Assembly (NCBI GenBank): GCA_963702755.1
Contig: CAVPDZ010000009.1
Location: 124,001 to 188,000, forward strand
Origin: JAJPKK01 sp963702755
GTDB lineage: Bacteria; Pseudomonadota; Alphaproteobacteria; Rhizobiales; Xanthobacteraceae
DNA: 64,000 bases
Direction of reading: 5' to 3'
The position numbers were made by a program, and so were the translations under genes. The notes under the pieces were generated by a model. The model was not told where the DNA came from. It did no database searches and worked only from the letters and a program-made list of their open reading frames with translations. Below are positions 16,930-26,839 of the stretch, in pieces. Numbering within the stretch: position 1 is the stretch's first letter; every line of letters begins with the position of its first letter.

Positions 16930-19625
16930 ATGATGCAGGCCATGGCCCGGGATCGCGGTAAATCTGGCGAGAAAGGCGGGGCGCAGGGAGCCCCCTCGGC
17001 GACGCCAAGCACGTCCCCAGGGGCGCCGTTGACGGGCTCAGGCTCGCGCCCCGCGGCAAAGCGCAAAAGCAAAATCTGGATCGCTGCGCTGTTGGCTGCG
17101 GCGGCCGCTGCCGTCATCGGGCTGACATACGCGTTCTTGAACGAGTCGTTCAACGACACGGCGAGAGTTGCCGAACTCGCCTTTGCCGGAAGCGAAACGT
17201 GCGCCGCGTGTCATCGACCGGAAGCAGATGCGTGGCGCGGCTCCCAGCATCAACTTGCAATGCAGCATGCGACCGACAAATCGGTTTTGGGTGACTTCAA
17301 CAACGCAAGCTTTGACCACTACGGCGTCCACTCCCGGTTCTTTCGCCAGGACGGGAAGTACCTGGTCGAGACCGATGGGCCTGACGGCAAGCTCGCGACG
17401 TTCGAAGTGAAATACACCTTCGGCGTCGATCCGCTCCAACAATATCTCGTCGAATTTCCGGACGGACGGCTGCAGGCATTGTCGCTCGCCTGGGACAGCC
17501 GAGCCGAAGGACAAGGGCGGACAGCGCTGGTTTCACCTTTACCCAATGAAGAGATCAAGCACGACGATGTCCTGCATTGGACCAAGCTGAACCAGAACTG
17601 GAATTTCATGTGCGCCGAGTGCCATTCGACCGGCGTGCGCAAGAACTATGACGCGGCGAACGACCGCTTCGCCACCACTTTCGCGGAGATCAGCGTCGGC
17701 TGCGAGGCCTGTCACGGACAGGGATCGCGCCACGTTGCGTGGGCACGCGACCAGAACAGCTGGCGGCCGTTTCGCAAACAGAACGATCCGACCAAAGGCT
17801 CGTCGTTCGTTTCGACGAGCGGCAGAACGTGACGTGGCGACCCGACCCGCGCGGGGCAGCCGCTTCGCAATTTTCCGCCCGGCCAGCTGCGCAAAGAGGT
17901 GGAGACGTGCGGGCTCTGCCATGCGCGGCGCGGCGAAATTTCCGAGGCGTGGCTGGCCGGGTCGGTCGCTATCGGAGACCCACGTCGTCGCGACGCTTGC
18001 GCGCGGCCTCTACTACGCCGACGGGCAGATGCGCGACGAGGTCTACAATTACGGCTCGTTCAAGCAGAGCAAGATGTTCGCGGCCGGCGTGACCTGCAGC
18101 GACTGCCACGAGCCGCATGCCGCGAAACTTCGCGCTTCCGGCGACGGCGTCTGCCTGCAATGCCACCAGCCTGCAAAATACGCCGCGACATCCCACAATC
18201 ACCACGACGGCGTCGCTGCGGCGCCCGCCTGCGCGTCATGCCACATGCCGGCTCGCAGCTATATGGTCGTCGATCGCCGGCACGATCACAGCTTCCGTGT
18301 CCCGCGACCCGACCTTTCGGCAAAGCTCGGAACACCTAACGCCTGCAATGATTGCCACGCCGACAAATCGCCCGAGTGGGCATCGGCGGCCATCGAGCAG
18401 TGGTATGGTCCGGAGCGGAAGGGATTCCAGAAATACGCCGCTGCATTTCATGCGGCGTGGGCCGGCCAGGCCGACGCCGACGGCTCAGCTTGTGGCAGTG
18501 GCTTCCGATTACGCTACGCCGGCGTTCGCGCGTGCCAGCGCGCTGACCGAGCTCGCACCTTACGTGTCACAAGCGAACATCAACGTCGCGATCAACGGGC
18601 TTTTGGATCCCGATCCGATGGTGCGGATCGGCGCGCTCGAGATGCTCGATCACGTTCCCGCGACGCAAACGTGGTCGTTGGCTTCGCCGCTGCTCTCGGA
18701 TTCGAATCGCGGGGTCCGAATCAGGGCGGCGTCGTTGCTGGCTGCCGTCCCGGCCGCGACGCTGTCGCCGGAGGATCGCCAGCGCTTCGAACGCGCCGCG
18801 GCGGAATTCGTCGAGGCGCAGCGCTTCAATGCCGATCGGCCGGAAGCTCGCGCCGCGCTCGGCAACTTTTATGCGCGGCGGGGCCTCACCACCGATGCCG
18901 AAACCGAATTCAAGGCCGCGCTGCGGCTGAGTCCGCAATTCGCTCCTGCCGCCATCAACCTCGCCGATCTCTATCGCCAGACCGGGCGCGACAGCGAGGG
19001 CGAAAGCGTGTTGCGCGCGGCCATTGCTGCATCACCAACGGACGGCGGGCTGCATCATGCCCTCGGCTTGGCGCTCACCCGCCTGAAACGGCCGGACGAC
19101 GCCCTCGAAGAATTGCGCCGCGCTGCCGAACTCGATCCCGAGCGGCCGCGGTATGCCTACGTCTATGCTGTCGGGCTACATTCTGCGGGTCGCAAAGACG
19201 AGGCCGTGGCCGTTTTGAAGGAGATTCTGGCGCGCCATCCCGATGATCGCGAGAGCATCGAAGCGCTCATCAGCTTCAACCGTGACGCCGGGGATTTCGC
19301 GGCAGCGCTTGAATACGCCGAGCGCCTGGCGCGGATTGCCCCAAATGCCCCCGGCCTGACCGCGGTCATCGAAGGCCTGCGACGCCAGATCAAGCCGCCC
19401 GATCCTCGATCCATCGCCATAAGCCAACCGCGCCGCAGATCGATGTTCCCCGGCTGCGGCACGTGCCGGACGGGTTTGTGCCGGACGTTTCAAATTTCGG
19501 CGCATTGGGACACAACAGGGCGCAGGCGAAGGCGGCCGTTTGCCGCCGCTCTCAGGCCGTATGCCCCGGATCGTCGTCTTCAGGCGTCTTCTTGCGACGC
19601 TGCGGCGTCATGGGCGCAGGCTTGA
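16930..19625 (+). CDS. membrane-anchored octaheme cytochrome c with HEAT/TPR C-terminus, several frame breaks
   Basis: The N-terminus is a Pro/Ser-rich cytoplasmic tail followed by one transmembrane helix (near residues 48-68). The periplasmic part carries eight C-x-x-C-H heme motifs: CAACH, CAECH, CEACH, CGLCH, CSDCH, CLQCH, CASCH and CNDCH. They are followed by HEAT-like repeats and at least four tetratricopeptide repeats. The frame changes near 17798 (one base lost, GGC-CTC read as GG-CTC), 17865 (GCT+T), 17956 (CTG+G) and 18482 (GAC+G); between the breaks the coding sense is intact. The true C-terminus is uncertain, because the last frame runs to 19625 while homology-like sequence fades near 19400. 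It is probably an electron-transfer protein; the partner is unknown. Confidence 0.75.
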
Positions 19626-19741
19626 GTTCGACGGCACCGCGCGGTCCACCCAGGTGTTCGCGCGCCAATTCGTCTTCGGTTTGCCGTTCCTCGGGTCTGT
19701 TTGTTCGGGGTACGGCGCCGTTCTTTCTTGTCCTGTTCCAT
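19552..19741 (-). CDS. small hydrophilic protein (about 62 aa), frame broken near 19693
   Basis: Joining two frames at the codon ACC+C near 19693 gives a charged protein of about 62 residues that starts MEQDKKERRRTPNKQT and ends TPEDDDPGHTA. It is rich in Arg, Glu and Pro, and I see no domain. It overlaps the doubtful 3' end of the multiheme gene on the other strand, which is a reason to think that the latter stops earlier. There is no clear ribosome site. Confidence 0.4.
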
Positions 19742-19958
19742 CGCAATTGGCCTTGATTGCGCAACTTCGCGTAGCTTCAAAGCCGCATCGTGGAATGAGT
19801 TCCTTCACGCGAGCGTTTTTCGACGAAGCGAGGCAGCGCTCTCATTGGCCCAATGATGTGTTCGTCGGGCGGGATCGATGCCGGGCGACGCAACGGAACC
19901 AATGTCCTTCCGCCAGAATTGACCTGCCGCGTATCGCAATAACAAGGAGCTTGCAAAA

Positions 19959-20333
19959 ATGGCGATGGAGTCAGCCCTCGAAGCGAGGGAAACGCACTCT
20001 TTGATCGGCAGCGACAAGGTCGAGGGTACCGCTGTCTATCGGTCAAACGGTGACAAGGTCGGCACCATTGAACGGGTGATGATCGACAAGATCAGCGGCA
20101 AGGTAGCTTACGCCGTGATGAGCTTTGGCGGCTTCCTGGGCATTGGCGAAGACTACTACCCGCTGCCGTGGAAACTGCTCACGTACAATCCGCGCCTTGA
20201 AGGCTACGAGGTCAACGTCGGCGAGCAGCAGCTCAAGGGCGCGCCCAAATACACCGAACACGAAGGCTGGGATTGGGCGCGGCGCGGCCAATCGATCGAC
20301 GACTACTACCACGTTCCGCCCTACTGGGCCTGA
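19959..20333 (+). CDS. PRC-barrel domain protein
   Basis: This 124-residue soluble protein is one PRC barrel. It starts with an SDKVEGTAVYRSNGDKVGTIE entry strand pair and continues with the family's V-M-I-D-K-I-S-G-K-V-A-Y-A-V-M-S-F-G-G-F-L-G-I-G block and a Y-P-L-P-W segment. An AAGGAG lies upstream of the ATG. Such single PRC proteins are common in soil Rhizobiales near stress genes. A strong terminator follows the stop, so it is probably monocistronic. Confidence 0.88.
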   Translation: MAMESALEARETHSLIGSDKVEGTAVYRSNGDKVGTIERVMIDKISGKVAYAVMSFGGFLGIGEDYYPLPWKLLTYNPRLEGYEVNVGEQQLKGAPKYTEHEGWDWARRGQSIDDYYHVPPYWA

Positions 20334-20352
20334 CCGTCGATCCGGCAATTCC

Positions 20353-20392
20353 GCCCTCCGGCCCCCTTGGGGACCGGAGGGCTCTAGTTTTT
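20353..20392 (+). terminator. Rho-independent terminator of the PRC-barrel gene
   Basis: A 9-bp GC stem (GCCCTCCGG paired with CCGGAGGGC, 20353-20361 and 20374-20382) is followed by TCTAG and five T at 20388-20392. It lies 20 bases after the stop codon. Confidence 0.85.
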
Positions 20393-20449
20393 CGATTTAC
20401 CCAAAAGGCGGCGGCGAGTGAGCAGACTGATGCAGTAGCCCTTGTCGGG

Positions 20450-21421
20450 TCAGGCGCCTTGGGCCGCACCGACCGTGTCGGCCATCTTGGCGCCACGCGC
20501 ACCCAGCGGTTTCGCGTGACCCACGGTCGTATCCACCGCGGTCTGGTGTTCGATTTCCGAATTGATTGCGGCACCCAACAACACGACGATTGCCGACATC
20601 CAAAGCCACATCATCGTCCCGATGGCCGCGCCGAGCGAGCCATAGGTGACGTTATAGTGGGCAACGTTTGCGAGATAATAGGACAGCGCCGCTGAGCCGC
20701 CGAACCAGGCCACCGTCGCGAAGATGGCTCCCACGCTAAGCCACTTCCAGCGGGCCTCCCTTCGGCTTGGGCCCCAACGATAGAGGACGGCAAGGCCGAT
20801 CAGCATGCCGAGCATCAACACCGGCCATCGCGACAGCCGCACCGCCGTCTCGGCCAAAGCACCCAGTCCAAGCCGTTGCAGCACCAGCGGCGTGACCACA
20901 ACGGCTCCGACCGCGACCAAAGCGGCTATGATCATCCCGGCGGTGAAAATCAGCGACACGAGGTTAAGCTTGATGAAGCCGCGCTTCTCGGTCTCGTCAT
21001 AGACGACGTTGAGGGCATCCACCACGGCTTTGACGCCGGCATTCGCGCTCCAAAGCGCCAGCGCGAAGCCGAGAAGAAATGCAAAGCTCAGGTTGGCATC
21101 ACCTTTTGCGACGACCCGACCAACCTGGTCCTGGATGATGGAATAGACATCGGCGGGCAACACGCCCTCGGCAAACGAGAGATGGGTTGCGATGGCCTGC
21201 GGTGGCGCGAACAGCCCATACGCAGAGACGAGGGCGCTGACCGCCGGGAATAGCGCGAGCAGTCCGTAAAACACGACCCCAGCGGAGATGGCGAGGAGGC
21301 GATGGTCCGAGACCTGCGCGACCGTGCGCCAGAAGATATCCTTCCATCCTTTCCAAGGGATGTGCGCCGGGCTTGGCGCGTTGCGGCCGCGCCCAGGCTC
21401 GCGCGCCCGCAGCAGATGCAA
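20450..21421 (-). CDS. YihY/BrkB family inner-membrane protein
   Basis: This 323-residue polytopic protein has six transmembrane helices and the family marks: a W-K-D-I-F-W-R-T start of the domain, L-L-A-I-S-A-G-V-V-F-Y-G-L-L-A-L-F-P-A near the first helix, S-A-N-A-G-V-K-A-V-V-D-A-L-N-V-V-Y-D-E in the cytoplasmic loop, and Y-G-S-L-G-A-A-I-G-T-M-M-W-L-W in the last helix pair. The TTG at 21421 is only a nominal start; the frame stays open upstream and no good ribosome site is visible. The C-terminus has a conserved A-I-N-S-E-I-E-H-Q. The function of the family is not settled. Confidence 0.87.
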   Translation of the reverse strand: MHLLRAREPGRGRNAPSPAHIPWKGWKDIFWRTVAQVSDHRLLAISAGVVFYGLLALFPAVSALVSAYGLFAPPQAIATHLSFAEGVLPADVYSIIQDQVGRVVAKGDANLSFAFLLGFALALWSANAGVKAVVDALNVVYDETEKRGFIKLNLVSLIFTAGMIIAALVAVGAVVVTPLVLQRLGLGALAETAVRLSRWPVLMLGMLIGLAVLYRWGPSRREARWKWLSVGAIFATVAWFGGSAALSYYLANVAHYNVTYGSLGAAIGTMMWLWMSAIVVLLGAAINSEIEHQTAVDTTVGHAKPLGARGAKMADTVGAAQGA

Positions 21422-21449
21422 TTTCAGCGGTTCGCGAGAACGCGGCGCT

Positions 21450-21623
21450 TCATTTACCGGATCGGACGGTTGAGAAGGAGAGCGACGCGGTCAGTGCTCC
21501 GAGCGCCAGGAGGCCGGCAACAATACCCAGCGAGCCGAGCAAAGTCGGCTGCGCGGCCGCGTGCTGTGTTCCGGCATCCGGCGTTCCGGCAACCTGAAGG
21601 CCTCGTTTGGGCGCCTCACGCAT
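21450..21623 (-). CDS. possible small single-pass membrane protein
   Basis: A 57-residue reading frame starts MREAPKRGLQ and ends in one hydrophobic helix (LLGSLGIVAGLLALGALTAS) followed by a short basic tail. The composition fits a small membrane peptide. There is no strong ribosome site and no recognised family, so the call rests on the clean helix and the position between two same-strand genes. Confidence 0.35.
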   Translation of the reverse strand: MREAPKRGLQVAGTPDAGTQHAAAQPTLLGSLGIVAGLLALGALTASLSFSTVRSGK

Positions 21624-21648
21624 TTGGCCAAATTTCACCGGATCAAAG

Positions 21649-22152
21649 TCAGCGTGCGTACGTCTCCCTCCGCCTCTCCTCGTTGAGCTCGATGCGCCAC
21701 AGCTGAGCAAGCTTGAGCCAACTTGCTTTATCTCTCTCGTCTCGCGTGCGTTCCGCCATCCACTGACATTCCCTGGCGTAGGCACGACACTCGTCTTCGT
21801 ACCTCATTTCGACACTCCAATTGAATGCCTGGATGAGAACCTCGCGAGCCCAGAGGCGGTTCAACGCGGGCTGGCGGATCTGCCCGTCTGTTGCCGTATA
21901 GCTGGCGCTCTCCGGCGTATACCTGCTGCCGCCGTCGTGATCGGGATCTCGTACGAAAAAAAGCTGCGGTTCTTTCCTGCCGCGCGCGATCGAGTGGACC
22001 AACCGGGATGCCACCCATACTTCAACGTCTTGTTCGCGCTCGTAGCCGCGAGCGTGTTCAATGGCCGCTTTATCATTTGCTGCTTCAAAGTATTCCGGAG
22101 GGCCGATTACACGACCGGCTTCATCAACCCGGTACTGGCGATAGGTGCTCAT
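21649..22152 (-). CDS. hypothetical protein with two small-protein modules in one frame
   Basis: The frame from the ATG at 22152 codes for 167 residues. The first part (STYRQYRVDEAGRVIGPPEY... with DKAAIEHARGY and VEVWVASRLV) resembles the short stand-alone proteins of about 60 residues common in Bradyrhizobium. The last part, from the ATG at 21813 (MRYEDECRAYARECQWMAER...), resembles another common small helical protein. It may be one fused gene, or two genes that happen to share a frame, with the second starting at 21813. No function is known for either module. Confidence 0.55.
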   Translation of the reverse strand: MSTYRQYRVDEAGRVIGPPEYFEAANDKAAIEHARGYEREQDVEVWVASRLVHSIARGRKEPQLFFVRDPDHDGGSRYTPESASYTATDGQIRQPALNRLWAREVLIQAFNWSVEMRYEDECRAYARECQWMAERTRDERDKASWLKLAQLWRIELNEERRRETYAR

Positions 22153-22458
22153 AACGAATGTGCCCGCTGGGCAAACGATCGACAGAAGAAGCCTGACCTG
22201 AACGCTCCGAGATCGGCGTTTTGCCCAAGCAAAAGGAGATGATCTCGCATTTTGCAATGCGGGGGAGAGTTGAAAGTTCCTATCCTGGTCGATTCAAGAT
22301 CGATAATGCATTCAACCAGCTGTGAAGCAGCTCTCGTGAGCATTGCAGGTTCAATGAATGGAACAAACAAGCTTGGTCTGCGTAGTTTAAGGCATGGATC
22401 GCAAGATCATAAACAAGCGTGTGACGTGATCCGGGGCGATCATGAATTGGAGAGCACA

Positions 22459-22764
22459 ATGAATGAAGATCGCGTCATTGGAACGGCCAGAAACGCCGCC
22501 GGCAAAGCCCAGGAGGGGATTGGAAATGCCATCGGCGATGCCAAGACCCAGGCGTCCGGTATAGCAAACCAGGTTGCCGGCGCAGCCCAAGATTTTTATG
22601 GCCAGACGCGCGCTGCAGCGGCAGATATGGCCGGCGTTGCGCAGAATTCAGCATCGTCTTTTGAGAAGTTGGTGCGCAATACCATCGAGACGCAGCCATA
22701 TACTGCCGTCTTTGTTGCGCTTGGCATCGGATGGCTGATCGGCAGGACGCACAAGCCGATCTAG
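22459..22764 (+). CDS. CsbD-like stress-response protein with C-terminal membrane helix
   Basis: This 101-residue protein begins MNEDRVIGTARNAAGKAQEG, the CsbD-family signature, and continues with an amphipathic Ala/Gly/Gln helix region. It ends with a hydrophobic helix (TAVFVALGIGWLIGR), like the DUF883/YqjD type of ribosome- or membrane-associated proteins. GGAG lies eight bases before the ATG at 22459; the longer frame upstream has no support. Such genes are usually under general stress control in Rhizobiales. Confidence 0.85.
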   Translation: MNEDRVIGTARNAAGKAQEGIGNAIGDAKTQASGIANQVAGAAQDFYGQTRAAAADMAGVAQNSASSFEKLVRNTIETQPYTAVFVALGIGWLIGRTHKPI

Positions 22765-22924
22765 CGGCCGTGATCTGGCGGCCGCGGTGATCGTCCCGTG
22801 TGAATTGGCGCGGGCTTTGCCGCGGCTACCGCCAGGCGCTCTGGAGCTTGCATCACGCGCAAGTACCAGAAGCCTGGAGTTGAATGCGTGCGCACCCAAG
22901 AGGAAGCACCCAAAGAGGAAATCG

Positions 22925-23131
22925 ATGCACAAATTCGATCTAGGACAGCCGGTTCAATTTCGACGCAATCTGCGACCCTGGCAGCAGGGGACCTTCACTG
23001 TGCTCAAAGTGCTAGCCGGTGCTAGCGTTCCTGAGTACAGGATCAAGAGCGCAGACGAGCCATATGAGCGCATCGCGTCGGAAAACGAGCTGCAGGACGT
23101 CCGGACCGCGCGCATCCGGCCTGCCGCATAG
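22925..23131 (+). CDS. small conserved hypothetical protein (68 aa)
   Basis: A GAGGAAATCG sequence precedes the ATG at 22925. The protein (MHKFDLGQPVQFRRNLRPW..., EYRIKSADEPYERIASENEL) looks like a compact SH3- or PRC-like beta barrel with a V-L-K-V-L strand. Similar tiny proteins are common in Bradyrhizobium-type genomes. The longer upstream frame lacks a ribosome site. The function is unknown. Confidence 0.7.
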   Translation: MHKFDLGQPVQFRRNLRPWQQGTFTVLKVLAGASVPEYRIKSADEPYERIASENELQDVRTARIRPAA

Positions 23132-23252
23132 CCTCGAGGGGAACGTTCTCCGTCTCCTCCCGATTTTCAGGGATCGCAACAATCGCAACATAAGTGGTTA
23201 GCACCGAAGCTACGCGCGAGCGCTGCGGGGTGCACGCCAGACTTGGGAGTCA

Positions 23253-23495
23253 TCAAGCCACGTGTGTGCTCAGCTTTCCTGACAAAACGTGACCTTCGTA
23301 ATCGCGAACAAGTTGGCTCAACGATTCGTCGTCCAATTTGCCCAACACGTCGGACAGCGTTTGCCGATCTCCGGTTCCCTTACCAAATCCCGGACCGTAG
23401 ATTTTGCGCAAGGTTCCGATGAGCGTGTTTCCGTGTTTGCGGCTGATCTCGCCATTCTTGTCGCGATGGCGTCGATGAATACTTGGCCGCTCCAT
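23253..23495 (-). CDS. small basic conserved protein (80 aa)
   Basis: The protein starts MERPSIHRRHRDKNGEISRK and carries a conserved H-G-N-T-L-I-G-T-L-R-K-I-Y-G block followed by an acidic helical tail (LSDVLGKLDDESLSQLVRDY). AAGGGAATCCC precedes the ATG. The pattern matches small hypothetical proteins found across Bradyrhizobium and relatives. The function is unknown; the basic N-terminus could bind nucleic acid. Confidence 0.72.
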   Translation of the reverse strand: MERPSIHRRHRDKNGEISRKHGNTLIGTLRKIYGPGFGKGTGDRQTLSDVLGKLDDESLSQLVRDYEGHVLSGKLSTHVA

Positions 23496-23610
23496 GGGAT
23501 TCCCTTTTTCGATTTTGCGAGGCTTTAGCCGTCAATTTAGAGCCCCTGGTGCTGGTTCCCTTTGCGTCCAAAGGACCGCACCACTCACGACCAAGCTCCC
23601 TCACCCGAAC

Positions 23611-23643
23611 AAAATAAAAAGCCCCGACCGCGAGATCGGGGCT
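23611..23643 (-). terminator. Rho-independent terminator of the gluconate-dehydrogenase-type operon
   Basis: Read on the minus strand, an 8-bp stem (AGCCCCGA paired with TCGGGGCT, 23620-23643) is followed by TTTTATTTT. It lies about 140 bases after the cytochrome c stop codon. Confidence 0.85.
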
Positions 23644-23782
23644 CGGCGCGGTCCCACTCCCAGAGTGTGGGGGAAGGGCAGGAGCGGGTGCCACGCCTCC
23701 CGGCTAACGGGTAACCGAGTAATATTGTTCCCGCCGCCTCGCCGCTTTGTTCGTCGTTGACGCCTATTCCGTCGGCTGCAGG

Positions 23783-25030
23783 TCAGTCGTTGCGCTCGAT
23801 CAGCGCGTGACGCGTCTTGCTGACGGTAGCCGCGTCGACCGACGGGGCGCGATTGCCCCACGCATTTCGGATATAGGTCGCGACCGCGGCAACCTGTTCG
23901 TCGGTCAGGAGCCAGCCGAATGACGGCATCGCTGCCGCGGTCGGCGCCGGATCCGTTGCGGCGCCACGCGCACCGCGCAACACGATGCGAAGTATCGACG
24001 TCGGGTCGACGGATTGAACGGACGGCGAGCCGTTGAGCGTCGGAAACAGTCCCTCGATGCCGCGTCCATTCGCGGTATGACAGGCCGCGCACTCGTCGAC
24101 ATAGATTGCACCGCCCATCTTCATGACGCCGGCGTCCGGTGGGCTGCCATTGTCTTTGGAGTCGTCGCCGCCCGGTTGATCCTTCAAATAGATCGCAATG
24201 GCCTTGAGGTCGGGGTCCGTGAACTTGGACGTCGAATCCATGACAGCTTCCGCCATAGGTCCCGACGCCGCCGAAAATCGATTGTGCCCGGTCTTGAGGT
24301 AACTCACGATGTCCTCGAGCGACCAGCTTCCGAGACCGCGCCGATTATCGTTGGTGATGTTGGGCGCGAACCAGCCCTGGAGGGCGTAGCCCTGCAAGCG
24401 CCGCGCGGTCTCATCGCCCCCCGCGAGGTTTTTCGGCGTATGGCAGAGGCCGCAATGCGCCAAACCTTCGACGATATAGGCGCCGCGATTCCATTCAACG
24501 CTTTTGCCGGCGACGGGCTTGAACTCGCCGGGCGTGAAATTCAGCTTGTCCCAGGCAATCAAACTGCTGCGCACATCGAACGGGAACGGCAGCTGATTTG
24601 GCTGCACGGAGTTGTGTACCGCCGGGATGGTATTGAGATAGGCACGGATCGCCAGTGCGTCTTCACGCGTTACTTTGGTCATGTAGGTGTAGGGCATAGC
24701 GGGATAGAGATGGACGCCGTTCCGCCCCGTACCTTGCGTCAAGGCATTGACAAATTCGTCATCAGTCCAAGCGCCGATACCGGTTTCCGCGTCCGGTGTG
24801 ATGTTCGTCGACAGCAGCGTGCCGAAGGGCGTTTCAAGCGGCCGTCCTCCGGCAAGCTTTTCGTTCGACCCAACCTGCGTGTGGCATGCAACGCAATCGC
24901 CGACGTCGGTGAGATACTTTCCCTTTTCGATCTGATCGAAGTCTTGCGGATCAATGGCATGCGCCGGCGGCAGGACCGCCAGCCACGAGAGCGCGCTCGC
25001 GACGATGATGATGGTGGCCCGATCAAGCAT
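23783..25030 (-). CDS. triheme cytochrome c subunit of a membrane-bound dehydrogenase
   Basis: This 415-residue protein has a signal peptide (LDRATIIIVASALSWLAVLP, cleavage after AHA) and three heme motifs, CVACH, CGLCH and CAACH, each followed by the expected Met-ligand region. The spacing is that of the cytochrome subunit of gluconate 2-dehydrogenase, sorbitol dehydrogenase and alcohol dehydrogenase complexes. It would pass electrons from the flavoprotein to ubiquinone. Its ATG overlaps the stop codon of the GMC gene by a few bases, so translation is probably coupled. Confidence 0.9.
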   Translation of the reverse strand: MLDRATIIIVASALSWLAVLPPAHAIDPQDFDQIEKGKYLTDVGDCVACHTQVGSNEKLAGGRPLETPFGTLLSTNITPDAETGIGAWTDDEFVNALTQGTGRNGVHLYPAMPYTYMTKVTREDALAIRAYLNTIPAVHNSVQPNQLPFPFDVRSSLIAWDKLNFTPGEFKPVAGKSVEWNRGAYIVEGLAHCGLCHTPKNLAGGDETARRLQGYALQGWFAPNITNDNRRGLGSWSLEDIVSYLKTGHNRFSAASGPMAEAVMDSTSKFTDPDLKAIAIYLKDQPGGDDSKDNGSPPDAGVMKMGGAIYVDECAACHTANGRGIEGLFPTLNGSPSVQSVDPTSILRIVLRGARGAATDPAPTAAAMPSFGWLLTDEQVAAVATYIRNAWGNRAPSVDAATVSKTRHALIERND

Positions 25031-26817
25031 GAACCAGCGGGCCCGGATTTTTGAGGTATTGCGACCGGATCGCGGCAGCCGACCAATATGCGAGCGCCGC
25101 GACCGTGCCGGTCGGGTTGTAGCCGGCATTTTGTGGAAATGCCGTCGCGCCCTGGACAAACAGGTTCGGCACATCCCAACTCTGCAGATACATATTCAGT
25201 GCGCTGTTGCTCGGGTTCGTCCCCATGATGGCGCCGCCGCACAAATGCGAAGTCTGATACGCCGTAATATCGTACGGACCTTTCCGCGGCTGTTTGACGA
25301 CCTGTTTCGCCCCCATGCGCTCGATGATTTCGGCGTAGCGATCGGTGAGGTAGGCGTTCATCTTCAATTCGTTGTCGTGGAAATCCATCGTCATACGCAG
25401 CAGCGGCCGCCCGAAGCGGTCTTTGTAGGTCGGATCAAGATCGAGATAGTTCGTCTTGTAGGCGTAGCAGGAGGCGTGCACGCCGGCGCCGGAATAGACC
25501 GTGCTGAGGTAGTTTTCGCGAAGCGCGCGCTTCCATTGCGATCCCCATGCGGGAGTGCCCGGCGGCAGCGGCGTCGCTTCCATTGGCCGCCCGTTGGTCT
25601 GCACCTGACCGAGATAGCCGCCGCCGACAAAGCCCAACGGCCCGTGATCGAAATTGTCGCCGTTGAACTCGTCGATGCACATCCCGATCGAGCCCGACGC
25701 GATGAAGGGATTGAAGTTGAATTTCGTATTGTCGAAGAAGCCGATCGCGCCGGAGACGGTCTGATGCGTGAAGTTGCGGCCGATCTGGCCTTGGCCGGTG
25801 TTCGGATCGTAGGGTGTGCCGATTCCCGAGAGCAGCAGCAGCTGAACGTTGAAGAGCTGGAATGCGCACAGCAGCACCAGGTCGGCCGGCTGCTCCCATT
25901 CATCGCCTGAACGTATCGACAAAGGTGACGCCGGTTGCGCGTTTTCCGGAGCGATCGAGATTGATCCGCGTGACCTCGCACTCGCTGCGCGCCTCGAAGT
26001 TCGGCTTGCGAACGAGCACGGGCAGGATCGTCGTCTGCGGCGAGGCTTTGGAGTAATTCGCGCAGCCGAACCATTCGCAAAACCCGCAATAGGTGCACGG
26101 GCCCAGCTTGACGCCGAGCGGATTGGTATACGCCTGCGACAGATTGCCGGACGGTTGCGGAAATGGCTTGTAGCCCATGTCGCGCGCCGCTTTGGCAAAA
26201 AGAGTGTGGCTGAACGGCTGCTTCTGTGCCGGTGTCGGATAGGGGCGCGAGCGTGGACCTTCGAATGGATTGCCGCCGTCGTGGAATTGCCCCTTGATAT
26301 TGCCCGCGGTGCCCGAAGTACCGCACAGATATTCGAAGCGATCGTAGTGCGGCTCGAGTTGATCGTAGGTGACGCCCCAATCCTGGATCGTCATGTCCTC
26401 CGGCAGGAAGCTTGCGCCATATCGCTGCGTGAGATGCGATTTCAAAACGAAATCGCTCGGCATAAAGCGCCAGGTCTCGGCGTTCCAATGCAGGCCGCCG
26501 CCGCCGGCGCCATTGCCGAGCATGAACGCGCCCCAGGTGCGGACCGGCAGCGCGGTCTGATCGGACTTGTTGCGAAAGGTCAGCGTGGTTTGTGATGGCC
26601 GCAGAAAGAGATCGTGCCGGATGCGGTAACGCAGTTCGTCCTGCGCCGACGACGGATTGAAATCCAAGGCGGTGTCGCGCCACGGACCGCGTTCGATCGC
26701 AATGACGTCAAGCCCTGCATCGCATAGCTCCATCGCCAGGATCGAACCCGTCCACCCGAGGCCGATGATGACCGCGTCCTTCGGAGGCAGTTTTTTCGAC
26801 ATCGAAAGCCTCCTCAC
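25023..26817 (-). CDS. GMC-family FAD dehydrogenase subunit, frame broken near 25911
   Basis: If the frame is repaired this is a 597-residue GMC oxidoreductase. The N-terminal FAD motif reads D-A-V-I-I-G-L-G-W-T-G-S-I-L-A-M-E-L with E-R-G-P-W-R-D after it. The C-terminal half contains A-D-L-V-L-L-C-A-F, the G-I-G-T-P-Y-D segment and the final G-Y-N-P-T-G-T-V-A-A-L-A-Y-W motif. The break is at ACG+T near 25911, with the coding sense intact on both sides. A four-Cys stretch (CTYCGFCEWFGC) suggests an iron-sulfur or disulfide feature seen in gluconate 2-dehydrogenase large subunits. It lies between the Tat subunit and the cytochrome gene. Confidence 0.87.
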
Positions 26818-26839
26818 GCTGACGGGGTCGTCCGCGTTA

